NCBI GenBank assembly: GCA_963741305.1
Contig: CAVUHL010000003.1
Span: 2,108,001 to 2,172,000, forward strand
Origin: DATMER01 sp963741305
GTDB taxonomy: Bacteria; Acidobacteriota; Thermoanaerobaculia; Multivoradales; UBA5704
DNA length: 64,000 bases
Reading direction: 5' to 3'
The translations under genes were made by a program, and so were the position numbers. The stretch's first letter is position 1. Each line of letters opens with the position of its first letter. Below the pieces are notes generated by a model. The model saw only the letters and a program-made list of their open reading frames with translations, did not search any database and was not told the origin of the DNA. Of the stretch, positions 15,847 through 25,200 are shown piece by piece.

Positions 15847-18633
15847 TCAGAACCTCCAGCGCGCATCGCCGAAGCACTTCAGGCCCAGGCTGATCGGCGG
15901 CAGATCAGATTTGAGCCAATTGCGGCGCACGTCGCGCATGAGCTCCCCGAACGTCATGTCGCGCGGTGCCGCGGCAATCGCTTCCACCAACTCGGCCGTC
16001 AGCGGTGCCGCGTGCCTACCGAGCACATGGGTGATCGTGCTCACGACGATCGCCGATCCACCGGTCATGAACTTGACCGCGAAGTTGCGGAACGGAATCC
16101 CAATGTTTTCCGTATTGCAGCCGATCAGCAGCACGATGGGCCCGGGTTGGCGGCCTCCGGCGATATAAGTGCCGTCGATCAATCCACTGGCGATCACCTT
16201 GCCGCAGATCTCGAGGCACTCCTCGTCGAAATCGTTCTTGGAGGTATGGGGGACCAGCACGAGCAGGCGGGGCACGTCCTCCTTGATCTTCTCGGTCCAG
16301 TCGTCCCAGTCCGTCACCACGATGGGATCGAGCCCTGCCTCGCTGATGCGCCTGATCAGGTCTTTTACCATCTCCGGCTCCACCGCGGCGGCCTTGCTGC
16401 TCAAGCCGACGAGCGCCTGCTGCGCTGTTCCGAGCCGGACGCGCTGCAGCTCCCTGTCCGCCGCCTCCACTGCGAACTCGCGCGGCGCAAACTCCTGCTG
16501 CCTCAGCTTCGCGGCCTCGAAATCGTGCCACTCGATCACCTTGCGGAGGGACCAGAAGCCCAGCGGGCAGTAATGATCGTGATCCGCGTGCGGACAGCCG
16601 TCGCAGCTCCTTCGATTGGGTTCGGCATCATAAACCGGACAGAGCTGCGCGTCGTCCTTCGGATAGGGATTGGAGTAGAAGAGCTCGACCGGCAGCCGCG
16701 CTCCCAGGTTCGCGGCCAGCACCTGAACCGGGTCGGCGTTCAGCAGATTGTTCAGGAATGTTTCACCGGCCTTGCCGGCGGGCGCATACTTCTTCATCGC
16801 GTCGAGTAGGTAGAACCCGTGCTTGGCAAGGTACAGGATCAGCTTGCCCGACCCCTTGGCCTTGATCCCCTTGAAATCAGGGCTGTCCCATTTCGAAGAG
16901 TCCAGGCGCGATTCCATCTGGGTCATCGCGTCATTCAGCCCGTCGAGGGAAAATGCGAGCGCTTTGTAGCCAGCCTGCACCATTGCCTGATGTTTTCCCT
17001 GCATCCGGTTCAGGACGATCGTGGCGCCATAAGACGTCTGGGAATCGAGCCCCTGCCAGTCGGCCGCGGTCGCCATCTCCGGAGTCAGTGCGACCGCCTC
17101 GTCGGGCGCGCCGGTCAACAGATAGGTCTGGAGCACGCGGTTCAGATAAGCGATCGTGATGCGGGCTTCGAACCTCGGGATCTCCGCGCTCGTTTCGAAG
17201 GAGAAACGGCAGCGGGACGATTCTCCGGCCTTCGGCAGGTAGATGGTTTCGACGATCGGCTGCTCCGTGTGTCCTGGAGCGAAGAGCGTCATCGTCAGCA
17301 GATGCCCGGCCTCTTCGCCAGGGAGGAGGTCTTCCGGAAACGCTGTGCCTGACAGCGCTCCAGCCTGCTCGCCAATCCAGGCGTAGAGATCGTAAGAACG
17401 CGCAGGGTGGAAGTACCCGGCCGCGATGCCCTCCTCCGATAAATCCATCTGCAGGCGCCGCTCCGGCGGGGCTTCGGGAACGCCATACGAAACATGAGCC
17501 TCTTTCAGGATGTTGTCCTTCTGCGCCGCCTTCAGGATCTCGAGGGACCACGTGCTTCCCCGGCTCTCCCGCTCAAAGGCACCCGGCTCCCGCAGCACGC
17601 TCCGCAGCCGGTAAGCCACCTCCATCGCCGGGTACCGCCCTTCGCCGACCGAGATCCCCCGTGCCGCGTCCGGTCCGATGTCCACGAGCGTCTCTCCCGC
17701 TCCTTCGAGCGCGACGCTGATCTTCTCGGCGAAGTTGCCGACCCTGGCGAGACGGAACATGGCTGGATTGAAGAACATCAATGGAAGCGGCATCCTGCTG
17801 TCCGCCAGCGCTTGATCGATCGCCACGTTGTGGGTGAGGGCATAAACCAAGTTGACGATCCACCGCGAGGGATCGGCATCCCGGAAGCTCGAGATCACCA
17901 TGCCGCCGGCCAGGGTCCGCTGTTGGAGCTTGAAGGCCGCCTGCACCTGCTCCGCATCGATCGTGACCTCGCCCTCGGGCAGGAGGATAAGGCAGTGCGC
18001 GCGGAGGGGAACGGGAAAGGCCTCGAGCTCCTGCAGCGCCTCGGCAGGCGTTCCGGGAAGCACGAGGAACTCGACTACCGGCTCGCCGTCGGCATGAGAG
18101 AACCGGACGAGCTGCTCGATCACCTCGCTGCGCATCCGCCATTCCTGAAGACTTCCCCAGAGGGCGCCCAGCCGGTCCGAGCGAGGCAGGGCCATGCGCA
18201 GGGGCCACTGCCAGTCGTCGGCGGAAGTCAGCGGCGGTAGGGGAAAGTACAGCGCGGCTCCTGCCTGTTCCTTGAGGGCCGCCGCGATCTCCTGTTGATT
18301 TGAGAACAGCTCCGGGCTTTGCAACCGCACATACCACGCCCCTTTCCGGCGATCCTTCCACTGGGCTGCGAGCCACCTTGCCTCGACGAGCTCCCCGCGG
18401 CGGGCGCTTTCCATGTATGCCTCTTCGATGAGCCAGACCAGCCCGGGCGATTCATCGAAAGGCTCCGCGAGGGGAAAGGTGAGAGCGTCGCCGCCGACGA
18501 TCTCCTCCGCCTCGCGGGCGTTCCGCGGAGCTGGAACCTCCAGGCCGCCGATCACGCCAAGCATCGCGACCGCTCGCCAGAACGTCTGGCCGTCGAGCTG
18601 TCCGCCCCAATCCCCGAAATCTTCTGGTTTCAT
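15847..18633 (-). CDS. large CHAT-domain (caspase-like) protein
   Basis: 928 residues from the ATG at 18633, chosen for the GGGAGG ribosome-binding site just upstream. The C-terminal domain (about 780-928) shows the CHAT pattern LLVLVPHT (His796), then IVLLIGCNT (Cys839) and GGSAIVVSTITHVLG, i.e. a His/Cys dyad of clan CD proteases. Before it, at 665-692, a Cys/His cluster (CDGC, HADHDHYC, PLGFW) could bind zinc. The N-terminal 600 residues are not recognised and may hold sensing and beta-rich parts. Paired with the MBL gene 2 nt downstream. Probable conflict or cell-death protease (inference). Confidence 0.75.
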   Translation of the reverse strand: MKPEDFGDWGGQLDGQTFWRAVAMLGVIGGLEVPAPRNAREAEEIVGGDALTFPLAEPFDESPGLVWLIEEAYMESARRGELVEARWLAAQWKDRRKGAWYVRLQSPELFSNQQEIAAALKEQAGAALYFPLPPLTSADDWQWPLRMALPRSDRLGALWGSLQEWRMRSEVIEQLVRFSHADGEPVVEFLVLPGTPAEALQELEAFPVPLRAHCLILLPEGEVTIDAEQVQAAFKLQQRTLAGGMVISSFRDADPSRWIVNLVYALTHNVAIDQALADSRMPLPLMFFNPAMFRLARVGNFAEKISVALEGAGETLVDIGPDAARGISVGEGRYPAMEVAYRLRSVLREPGAFERESRGSTWSLEILKAAQKDNILKEAHVSYGVPEAPPERRLQMDLSEEGIAAGYFHPARSYDLYAWIGEQAGALSGTAFPEDLLPGEEAGHLLTMTLFAPGHTEQPIVETIYLPKAGESSRCRFSFETSAEIPRFEARITIAYLNRVLQTYLLTGAPDEAVALTPEMATAADWQGLDSQTSYGATIVLNRMQGKHQAMVQAGYKALAFSLDGLNDAMTQMESRLDSSKWDSPDFKGIKAKGSGKLILYLAKHGFYLLDAMKKYAPAGKAGETFLNNLLNADPVQVLAANLGARLPVELFYSNPYPKDDAQLCPVYDAEPNRRSCDGCPHADHDHYCPLGFWSLRKVIEWHDFEAAKLRQQEFAPREFAVEAADRELQRVRLGTAQQALVGLSSKAAAVEPEMVKDLIRRISEAGLDPIVVTDWDDWTEKIKEDVPRLLVLVPHTSKNDFDEECLEICGKVIASGLIDGTYIAGGRQPGPIVLLIGCNTENIGIPFRNFAVKFMTGGSAIVVSTITHVLGRHAAPLTAELVEAIAAAPRDMTFGELMRDVRRNWLKSDLPPISLGLKCFGDARWRF

Positions 18634-18657
18634 CCGGATCCCTCCCGAGCAGGTTTC

Positions 18658-18663
18658 ATTATA
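18658..18663 (-). promoter_or_regulatory. candidate -10 box for CHAT-MBL operon
   Basis: Perfect TATAAT on the minus strand, 25 bp before the CHAT start at 18633, with the GGGAGG ribosome-binding site between. No good -35 hexamer at normal spacing. The 181-bp gap (18634-18814) also has to hold the promoter of the divergent Asp-box gene. Confidence 0.45.
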
Positions 18664-18814
18664 AGGAGGCGGGCGAGCCGCCGTCCTCTTGACAGCCGAG
18701 AGGAGACGGTAACAAAAGAACAAGCCAGGTGCCTACTTGTATCGGCAAGCTTCCTGCTGGAGCTGGCCAATCTTTGGCCCACCTAAAAGTGACGGCCAGC
18801 AAAGGTAGGATGGA

Positions 18815-20455
18815 ATGGCGAGTATCCGCATTAAAATCGGTCTGCGACGCTTTTTGTCAACGAGTAGCAACGAGGGCGTCGGAAATGACGAGCCGTATGT
18901 GTGGCCGTTTTACTTCCGCTTTGACGGCCGTGTGCTCGAATCGCCCCGCGACGAAGCAACGCTCCCGATGCATGTGCCACCGGGCCTCCACGGCAACATC
19001 AGTGACGACTTCACTGCCGTAAACGTCGCCAGTTGGGAGACTGAGCTCGAGCCAGGGGTTCTGACGATAAACGGGCTCTGGAAGAACTGCATGATCGGCG
19101 TGGGTGTGGCTTTTTTCGAGGAGGACGGCACTTCGGACGGGACACTGGCCGAGGCGCACGCGGCCGCGGTGTCAGCGGTTCAAGGGCAGGCTGATCAGCT
19201 CCTGCGGACCGCGCTTGCGGAGATGAAATTCCCCGATGACTTTATGCTCGATGAGAACAAGCTCGAGAAGGCGGTCGTGAGCAAGGTCCTCCTCCCGACT
19301 CTAGGCGAGTTCATGATGGGGATCCTGATTCCGTTCGGATTTGGCAACCTCGGCGGCATCGCCGACCCCGATGATCGGCTCGGATTCGACAACGAGGTGA
19401 TTCACCTGGACCAGTTGATCGGACACAATCACGAAGACATCACCTTCGGCCTCGGAGCGGGCACGTCTTCCGATGGCACATACCACGTGACCGGCTTCGC
19501 ACGGCGGGTGGACACGGACGAAGTCCCGACGCTCGCCGTCATGCGTGCCGGTTCGAAGGACATCCGAATCTATGCCAGGAACATCGAGGATACACTCTCC
19601 TGGTTCCAATCCAACAACAATGGGAAGAGCTTTGAGGCCAAGGGCAAAACCTTCGAGACACGCTCCTTCCGTTCGGGCCCCGGCGCCTGTTCGACCACCC
19701 AGGGCGCGCATCGCCACCTCGTCGCGCTCACCGCCAACGGGCAGTTCCGCCACATCCGGACCGACGATCACGGCAGCGAAGCCGGCGATGCCGAGTTGAT
19801 CCGGGAAAAGACATTCCAAGGCTCTCCCGCAGTCACCTGTACCTCGGATGGCAAGATGCTCTACGCGATCGGGCGTGGCCACGATGATCGCTACTTCGTG
19901 ACCGGTTCACACGATCGAGGCGAACATTGGCGGGCGTGGGAGCCCATCCGGGAACGAACCTTCGACTCCAGCCCGGCGGCGGTGGTGACGCCTGACGGCA
20001 AGCGGCTGATGGTCATCGGGCTCGGAAACGACAAGAAGCTGTGGATCACCTCGTCTCGGGACGAGGGGGGCCACTGGGCTGAGTGGAGCCAGATTCCGGA
20101 CCATTCGCCAGAAGGCAGTCTGGACTCGCCATTCTACCGTTTGAGCTCGGCGCCCGCGGTCGCGGTCTCGGGCGACGGCAAGTACGTTCACCTCGTATGC
20201 CGCGCCCTCGATCTCACGTACTGGCTGACCTCCTCGGGGGATGGCGGCCGCAGTTGGTCCGGTTACTGGTTTCCGCTCGACAGCAATAAGTTCTTCTCCG
20301 CCCCTGCCATCGTGACCGATGCGACCGGCGACGAGATGTGTATAGTGGGTCTGTCAGACGCGCTCGAGCCACAGCGCTGCGTCATGACCCTGCACCGCAG
20401 AATCGAGGACTGGGCCGCGGTAAAGCCAGGCACGCGACTCATGATCTACTACTGA
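18815..20455 (+). CDS. Asp-box (BNR) propeller protein with unknown N-terminal domain
   Basis: 546 residues without signal peptide. The C-terminal 300 residues carry repeated Asp-box motifs S-x-D-x-G-x-x-W: SHDRGEHW, SRDEGGHW, SGDGGRSW and a weaker SNNNGKSF, predicting a sialidase-like beta-propeller. Catalytic sialidase residues are not apparent, so a binding role is more likely. The N-terminal 230 residues begin with a beta domain containing NDEPYVWPFYFRFDG, a pattern I recall from uncharacterised proteins. Divergent from the CHAT-MBL operon with 181 bp between. Possible sensor, substrate or bystander of that system. Confidence 0.6.
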   Translation: MASIRIKIGLRRFLSTSSNEGVGNDEPYVWPFYFRFDGRVLESPRDEATLPMHVPPGLHGNISDDFTAVNVASWETELEPGVLTINGLWKNCMIGVGVAFFEEDGTSDGTLAEAHAAAVSAVQGQADQLLRTALAEMKFPDDFMLDENKLEKAVVSKVLLPTLGEFMMGILIPFGFGNLGGIADPDDRLGFDNEVIHLDQLIGHNHEDITFGLGAGTSSDGTYHVTGFARRVDTDEVPTLAVMRAGSKDIRIYARNIEDTLSWFQSNNNGKSFEAKGKTFETRSFRSGPGACSTTQGAHRHLVALTANGQFRHIRTDDHGSEAGDAELIREKTFQGSPAVTCTSDGKMLYAIGRGHDDRYFVTGSHDRGEHWRAWEPIRERTFDSSPAAVVTPDGKRLMVIGLGNDKKLWITSSRDEGGHWAEWSQIPDHSPEGSLDSPFYRLSSAPAVAVSGDGKYVHLVCRALDLTYWLTSSGDGGRSWSGYWFPLDSNKFFSAPAIVTDATGDEMCIVGLSDALEPQRCVMTLHRRIEDWAAVKPGTRLMIYY

Positions 20456-20519
20456 GAACACGAGAGCCCGGCCCCAAAAAGCCTTTCGGCGCCCGCCTGG
20501 AGTGTTAGGCTGCAGCACT

Positions 20520-21101
20520 ATGAATCGGCCGCACATCCGCCCGCTCGTTTTGGCCGCTCTGATCGCGTGTTGCCTCCTGAGCACCGGTTGCCACACCCTG
20601 AAGCCAGAGAACTTTGCGAGGGCGGAGCCCCGCTTCGAGCCCGACAAGTTCTTCGAAGGCCCTACCCGGTCGTGGGGCGTCGTCGAGAGCCGCTCCGGGC
20701 GCCCGAAGAGGCGATTCCGAACGGAGATGATGGGGCGCCGGGAGGGCGACGAGCTGGTGATCACCCAGGATTTCACCTTTGAGGATGGTCGCAAGCAGCA
20801 GCGAGTCTGGCGCATTCGCCGGATCGACGATCACCGCTACGAAGCCACCGCGAACGACGTGGTCGGCGTCTCCCACGGCCTGGCCTATGGAAATACGTTC
20901 TACTGGGAATACACGCTCGCCTTGCGTCCGGGAAACCCCCTGGCCAACGTCCGTTTCAAGCTTTGGATGTATCTTCAGGCGGATGGCGAAACGATGATCA
21001 ACCGGGTCACGATCAGCAAGCTCGGCGTGATCGTGGCGCATACTACGGAGCACTTCCACCGTGGCTCCGGGCCGGTGCCTTCGATCGCTCCAGCCGGATA
21101 G
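20520..21101 (+). CDS. DUF3833-family lipoprotein
   Basis: 193 residues. A lipoprotein signal peptide with lipobox LSTGC places it in the envelope. The body follows the DUF3833 pattern: TEMMGRREGDELVITQDFTFEDGRKQQRVWRI, DVVGVSHGLAYGNTFYWEY, then LWMYLQADGETMINRVTISKLG. Function of the family unknown, often near lipid-related genes. The ATG at 20520 is preferred over an upstream TTG because it gives a normal signal peptide. Confidence 0.85.
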   Translation: MNRPHIRPLVLAALIACCLLSTGCHTLKPENFARAEPRFEPDKFFEGPTRSWGVVESRSGRPKRRFRTEMMGRREGDELVITQDFTFEDGRKQQRVWRIRRIDDHRYEATANDVVGVSHGLAYGNTFYWEYTLALRPGNPLANVRFKLWMYLQADGETMINRVTISKLGVIVAHTTEHFHRGSGPVPSIAPAG

Positions 21102-21106
21102 CTCCT

Positions 21107-21300
21107 CTAATCGGGCGTCGTCTCTCCGACGCCCAACACCTTCCGCTCCGGAACCTTCGCGGGCACCGCCTTGGGGAGGCTCAGCTCCCGGCGTGCCACC
21201 CTCCAGACCTCCCGCGCCTCGTCTTGATCGACCTTGTAGGTCTTCTCGTAGATCGCTTCGAGCCGGGCGAGCCTCTCAAGCCTCCGATAAACATCCAGGA
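21107..21300 (-). pseudogene. orphan 3' gene fragment
   Basis: A minus-strand frame of about 60 codons with coding character (DVYRRLERLARLEAIYEKTY, then VDQDEAREVWRVARREL) runs to a TAG at 21107 without a plausible start. It lies in the 226-bp gap between two plus-strand genes. It looks like the helical C-terminus of a lost gene. Family not identified. Confidence 0.4.
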
Positions 21301-21327
21301 GAAGACCGTGTCTTCTCCTACAAGCCT

Positions 21328-22248
21328 ATGAATATCTCCCGACTCCTTCTCGTTACTTGTGCCGCAACCTTGCTCCTGGGCAGCAGCGACCGCGCCGTCA
21401 AGCTGCCGGCCAACATCTTTCTGACCGAGGGTGGAGCGCTCAAGGTCAGCAATCCCTCCTCGTCGCCGAGAACGCTCATCGAGGATCAGGACTTCAATTG
21501 GATCCTGGATTGGACAAAAGGCCGGGTCCTGGCATCGGGGAAGGCGGAGGGTCTGCCGTCGGCCCTGCTTCTCGTGGAGGCTGACGGCTCGGCATCCGTT
21601 CTCTCAGACAGAGCAGGCGTCGCACGCTTCTCGCCGGATGGCAAGTCCGTCCTCTTTACCCGTGAGTTCGTGCTCTATGTCAGGCGGCTGACCGATTCCG
21701 CTCGCATCGAGGCCGTACCCGGTGTCCTGGACGCCAGTTGGGCGCCGGATGGCAAGTCCATCGTCCTCGTCCGGATCGATCCTGACGCCGAGGAGCGTCA
21801 CTGGCTGGCGCTTTACGATCTGAGGTCGGGCGCCACCAGGGATCTCACGGGGAAACCCTACAGCGACTGGAGCCCTCGGTTTCACCCGTCAGGCGATTGG
21901 ATCCTGTTCGCGAGCACGCGCGATCCAAATGGGCTCTCGGCCCTCTGGCGCATCGGTACGAATGGAAAAGGGCTGGCTCAGCTTACGAATCTCCCCGGCG
22001 AGCCGCAGGTTCCCACGCCGTCGAGCCAGGCCATCTGGTCTCCCGACGGGCAGCGCCTCGCCTTCGACGCGGTGGAGGACGATGGCTCCAGATCAATCTG
22101 GGCGCTCACGTTTTCCGGAGACGGCGCTGTCGATCAAGCGGAGCAGATCGGCAGCGGCATTCCTTACTCGTGGCTGAGCGACAAGCAACTCCTCGCGGTT
22201 CCGAGCCGCGACGAGTCGTCTCCCGTTGTCATAGGACTCGAAAAGTGA
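21328..22248 (+). CDS. secreted TolB-like (PD40) beta-propeller protein
   Basis: 306 residues from the ATG at 21328 with a signal peptide (ISRLLLVTCAATLLLGSS). Repeats RFSPDGKSVLFT, SWAPDGKSIVLV, RFHPSGDWILFAS and IWSPDGQRLAFD are WD40-like PD40 blades as in TolB. Likely periplasmic scaffold. The stop overlaps the GTG start of the large M23 gene by 4 nt, so the pair is coupled. Confidence 0.85.
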   Translation: MNISRLLLVTCAATLLLGSSDRAVKLPANIFLTEGGALKVSNPSSSPRTLIEDQDFNWILDWTKGRVLASGKAEGLPSALLLVEADGSASVLSDRAGVARFSPDGKSVLFTREFVLYVRRLTDSARIEAVPGVLDASWAPDGKSIVLVRIDPDAEERHWLALYDLRSGATRDLTGKPYSDWSPRFHPSGDWILFASTRDPNGLSALWRIGTNGKGLAQLTNLPGEPQVPTPSSQAIWSPDGQRLAFDAVEDDGSRSIWALTFSGDGAVDQAEQIGSGIPYSWLSDKQLLAVPSRDESSPVVIGLEK

Positions 22249-25200
22249 AGACTGCTACGGCTCTGGTCTGCCTGCTTCTGATCGGCGGCCCGGCATTCGC
22301 CCAGGGCGAGCTGTTCCGGCTGCCGCTCACATCGAACACCACCGGCCATTACTACTTCGATCACGATACCGGCTCGGGCTGCAAGGATTGGCAGTGCGAC
22401 ACCTCCTGCGATGGGAGCAACAACGCCTATGGCGGCCACACGGGCACCGACTTCTCCGGAGGCGGCCTCGACGTCCACGCTGCCGCGACCGGCTGGATCA
22501 TCGACGTCAGGAACGACCGGCCGCCTTGCACCGTGTGCCCGGATCCTCCCATTTACGACAATTTTCCTCAGGAGTGCCAGCCGGTCGAAGGGAACTGGGT
22601 CCAGCTTCAACACAGCGGCGGTACGAGAACGTCCTACCTTCATATGGAGAAGGGCACGGTCATCGGCAAGCAGCTCTACGATCGGGTCGAATGCGGAGAG
22701 ATCCTCGGAAAGTCCGGCTCGTCCGGCGCCGCATGCGGCGCGCACCTTCACTTCGGCCTCCGGGTGAACGGCGAGCGTCAGGACCCTTTCAAAGGGACCT
22801 GCAACAACATTTCCAAGAGCTGGTGGGTCAATCAAGGCACCGGCAGCCCCGGCACGGCCTGCGCCGCAAGCCCATTCAAATTCGCGAACGGAAACTGCAT
22901 TCGCACGACCGCGGCCGTCAATGTTAGAGATGCGGCGGCAGGCGGGTTCATTCGCGAGCAGCCGGCCGGAAGCCTGGGAACGATCATCGGCGGCCCGGAA
23001 GGCGAGCCCTTTTCCGGTGGGTTCTATGTCTGGTGGCGGATTCGCTGGTCCGATGGGCAGGAGGGCTGGTCGGTCGAGGATCAACTCGAAAAGGGGCAGT
23101 GCGGCGTAGCTCCTTCGCCGCCTGCCAATCTCGCCCAGGTAAGCTGCAATGGCTCCGTCCTCCCGGCCGGAGGCTCGACGAACACGGATACCTTGCGTCT
23201 GCGCGGGACCGTTTCGGGTTCCGCCGGCTCGCAGCTTCGCCTGGAGATCGAGCTGAGGCCGCGCACTACGGCTTTCACAGGAGAGCCGACGCATACGAGC
23301 GATCCGGTGTCGAGCGGAAGCACAGCGGTGGTGAAGAGCGTCACCAGCCTCGCGAATGACGATTATCACTGGCGGGCGCGCACCGTCGAGGGCACCCTGG
23401 CGAGCAACTGGGCTTCCTTCGGCAACAACGCGGACTCCGCGGCCGATTTCACGGTAGCGGCCAGCAGTTGCATCCTCTGTACCTTTGGAGAGGGCGCGCG
23501 GGTCTTTGCCGGCGCGTGCAGCAACCCGCTGAGCGTCTCCCTTTCGGCAAGCCCCAGCTCCGGAACCGCGCCGATGGCTGACGTGGATCTGACGGCCTCG
23601 GTGTCGGGAACGGCCACGGGAACGATCAACTACACTTTCTATTGCAACCGGCCGGACCTCGGCACCGACATCACCCCCGGTTGGAACGCGAAGTTCGACG
23701 GTGTGACGTCGAACCCCAAGACTGCCGCGGACGTCTGCGACTATTCAGCCGCCGGTACATACACCGCCAAGGTGATCGCCGAGCGGGGAGCCTACGCGGC
23801 GGAAAAGCGGACCACGATCACCGTGGGCCAGCCGTCGCCCGGAGGCGCGCCGGTCGTCACGACCCTGGCCGCCACCTCGATCACGCAGAGCAGCGCCTCG
23901 CTCAACATGACCGTGAATCCAGGTGGGAGCGCAACCTCCGTGTGGTTCAATTGGGGCACGAGCACCAGCGTCTCCCAGAGCCTGTCGAGCCAGGGCGTCG
24001 GCGCCGGAGCCGTCTCGATACCCGCGAGCATCACCCTGAGCGGCCTCTCGTGCGGGACGACCTACTATTTCCGTGCGCGGGCGCAGAACGGTTTGGGGAG
24101 CGCCAGTCCCGGAGCGGTCCTGTCGTTCCCGACGGCCGCCTGCGGATGTGGGACCTCGCAGTCGACCGAGCTGATCCGCAATGGAGATTTCCAGGACGAC
24201 GGCGACTTCTGGACGCTGAAAAACGATTTTCACGCGGACGGCTTCGCCTACCTGTCGAAGAGCGACGGCTCGGCTGGAGATGGACTGAACGGCGAGATCT
24301 ATCAGAACGTAACGATTCCGGCGAACGCGACCTCTGCCACGCTGACCTTCTGGACGAGGATTTCGACCAGCGAGCCGGCGGGAGGCGCAGCTCAGGATTT
24401 CCTGAACGCCACGCTGCAACGCACGACCGGGACGTTCCTGAGCAGCCTCGCCATCTATTCCAATCAGGACGCCTCGGGCAGCTACGTGAAACGGACGTTC
24501 AATCTCGTCAACTTCATCGGGCAGACCTTCCGCATCCACTTCCTGGGTGTAACCAACGTCGACGCGCAGCCCACGCTGTTCCGCATCGACGACGTCAGCC
24601 TCTCGGTTACCGTTCCAGCAGGCTCGGAGCCGAACGTCACGACGGATGCGGCCGATCAGATCACGGACAGCTCCGTTCGCCTGAACATGACGGTGGACCC
24701 GAACGACGACGCAACGACCGCGTGGTTCGACCTGGAAATCGACGATTCGAGCCCCAACACGGATACCGAGCACATCGCGGTCGGCTGCGGATCGCAGAGC
24801 CGGTCTGCGAGCATCAGCGTCTATGGCCTGCAGTGCGATTCGACCTACTATTTCGAGGCGAACGCCCAGAATGCTCACGGCTCCGACGACGGAACCACGC
24901 GCCAGTTCAAGACGGCCGCCTGTGCAGGTGGGGGAGACGGACCCGGCGCCGACACCGATCCGGCAGTCAACATCGCGTCAAACTCCGCCACCCTGACGGC
25001 CGACGTCGACGCGAACGGCCTTTCGACACAGGCCTGGTTTGCCTGGGGGACGACGGCGGGCAACCTGAACCAGGAGACGCCGCACCAGCCGGTCGGCTCC
25101 GAGCCTGGATCGGTGGACTTTTCCTACGACCTTTCCGGGCTGGCCTGCGGAACCACGTACTACTTCCAGAACCGGGCCTCCAACTCGGCGGGTCAGGACT

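Noticed and set aside
15847..18723. 30-residue longer start for the CHAT protein
   Set aside because: The extension lies upstream of the TATAAT and the GGGAGG ribosome-binding site that fit the ATG at 18633.
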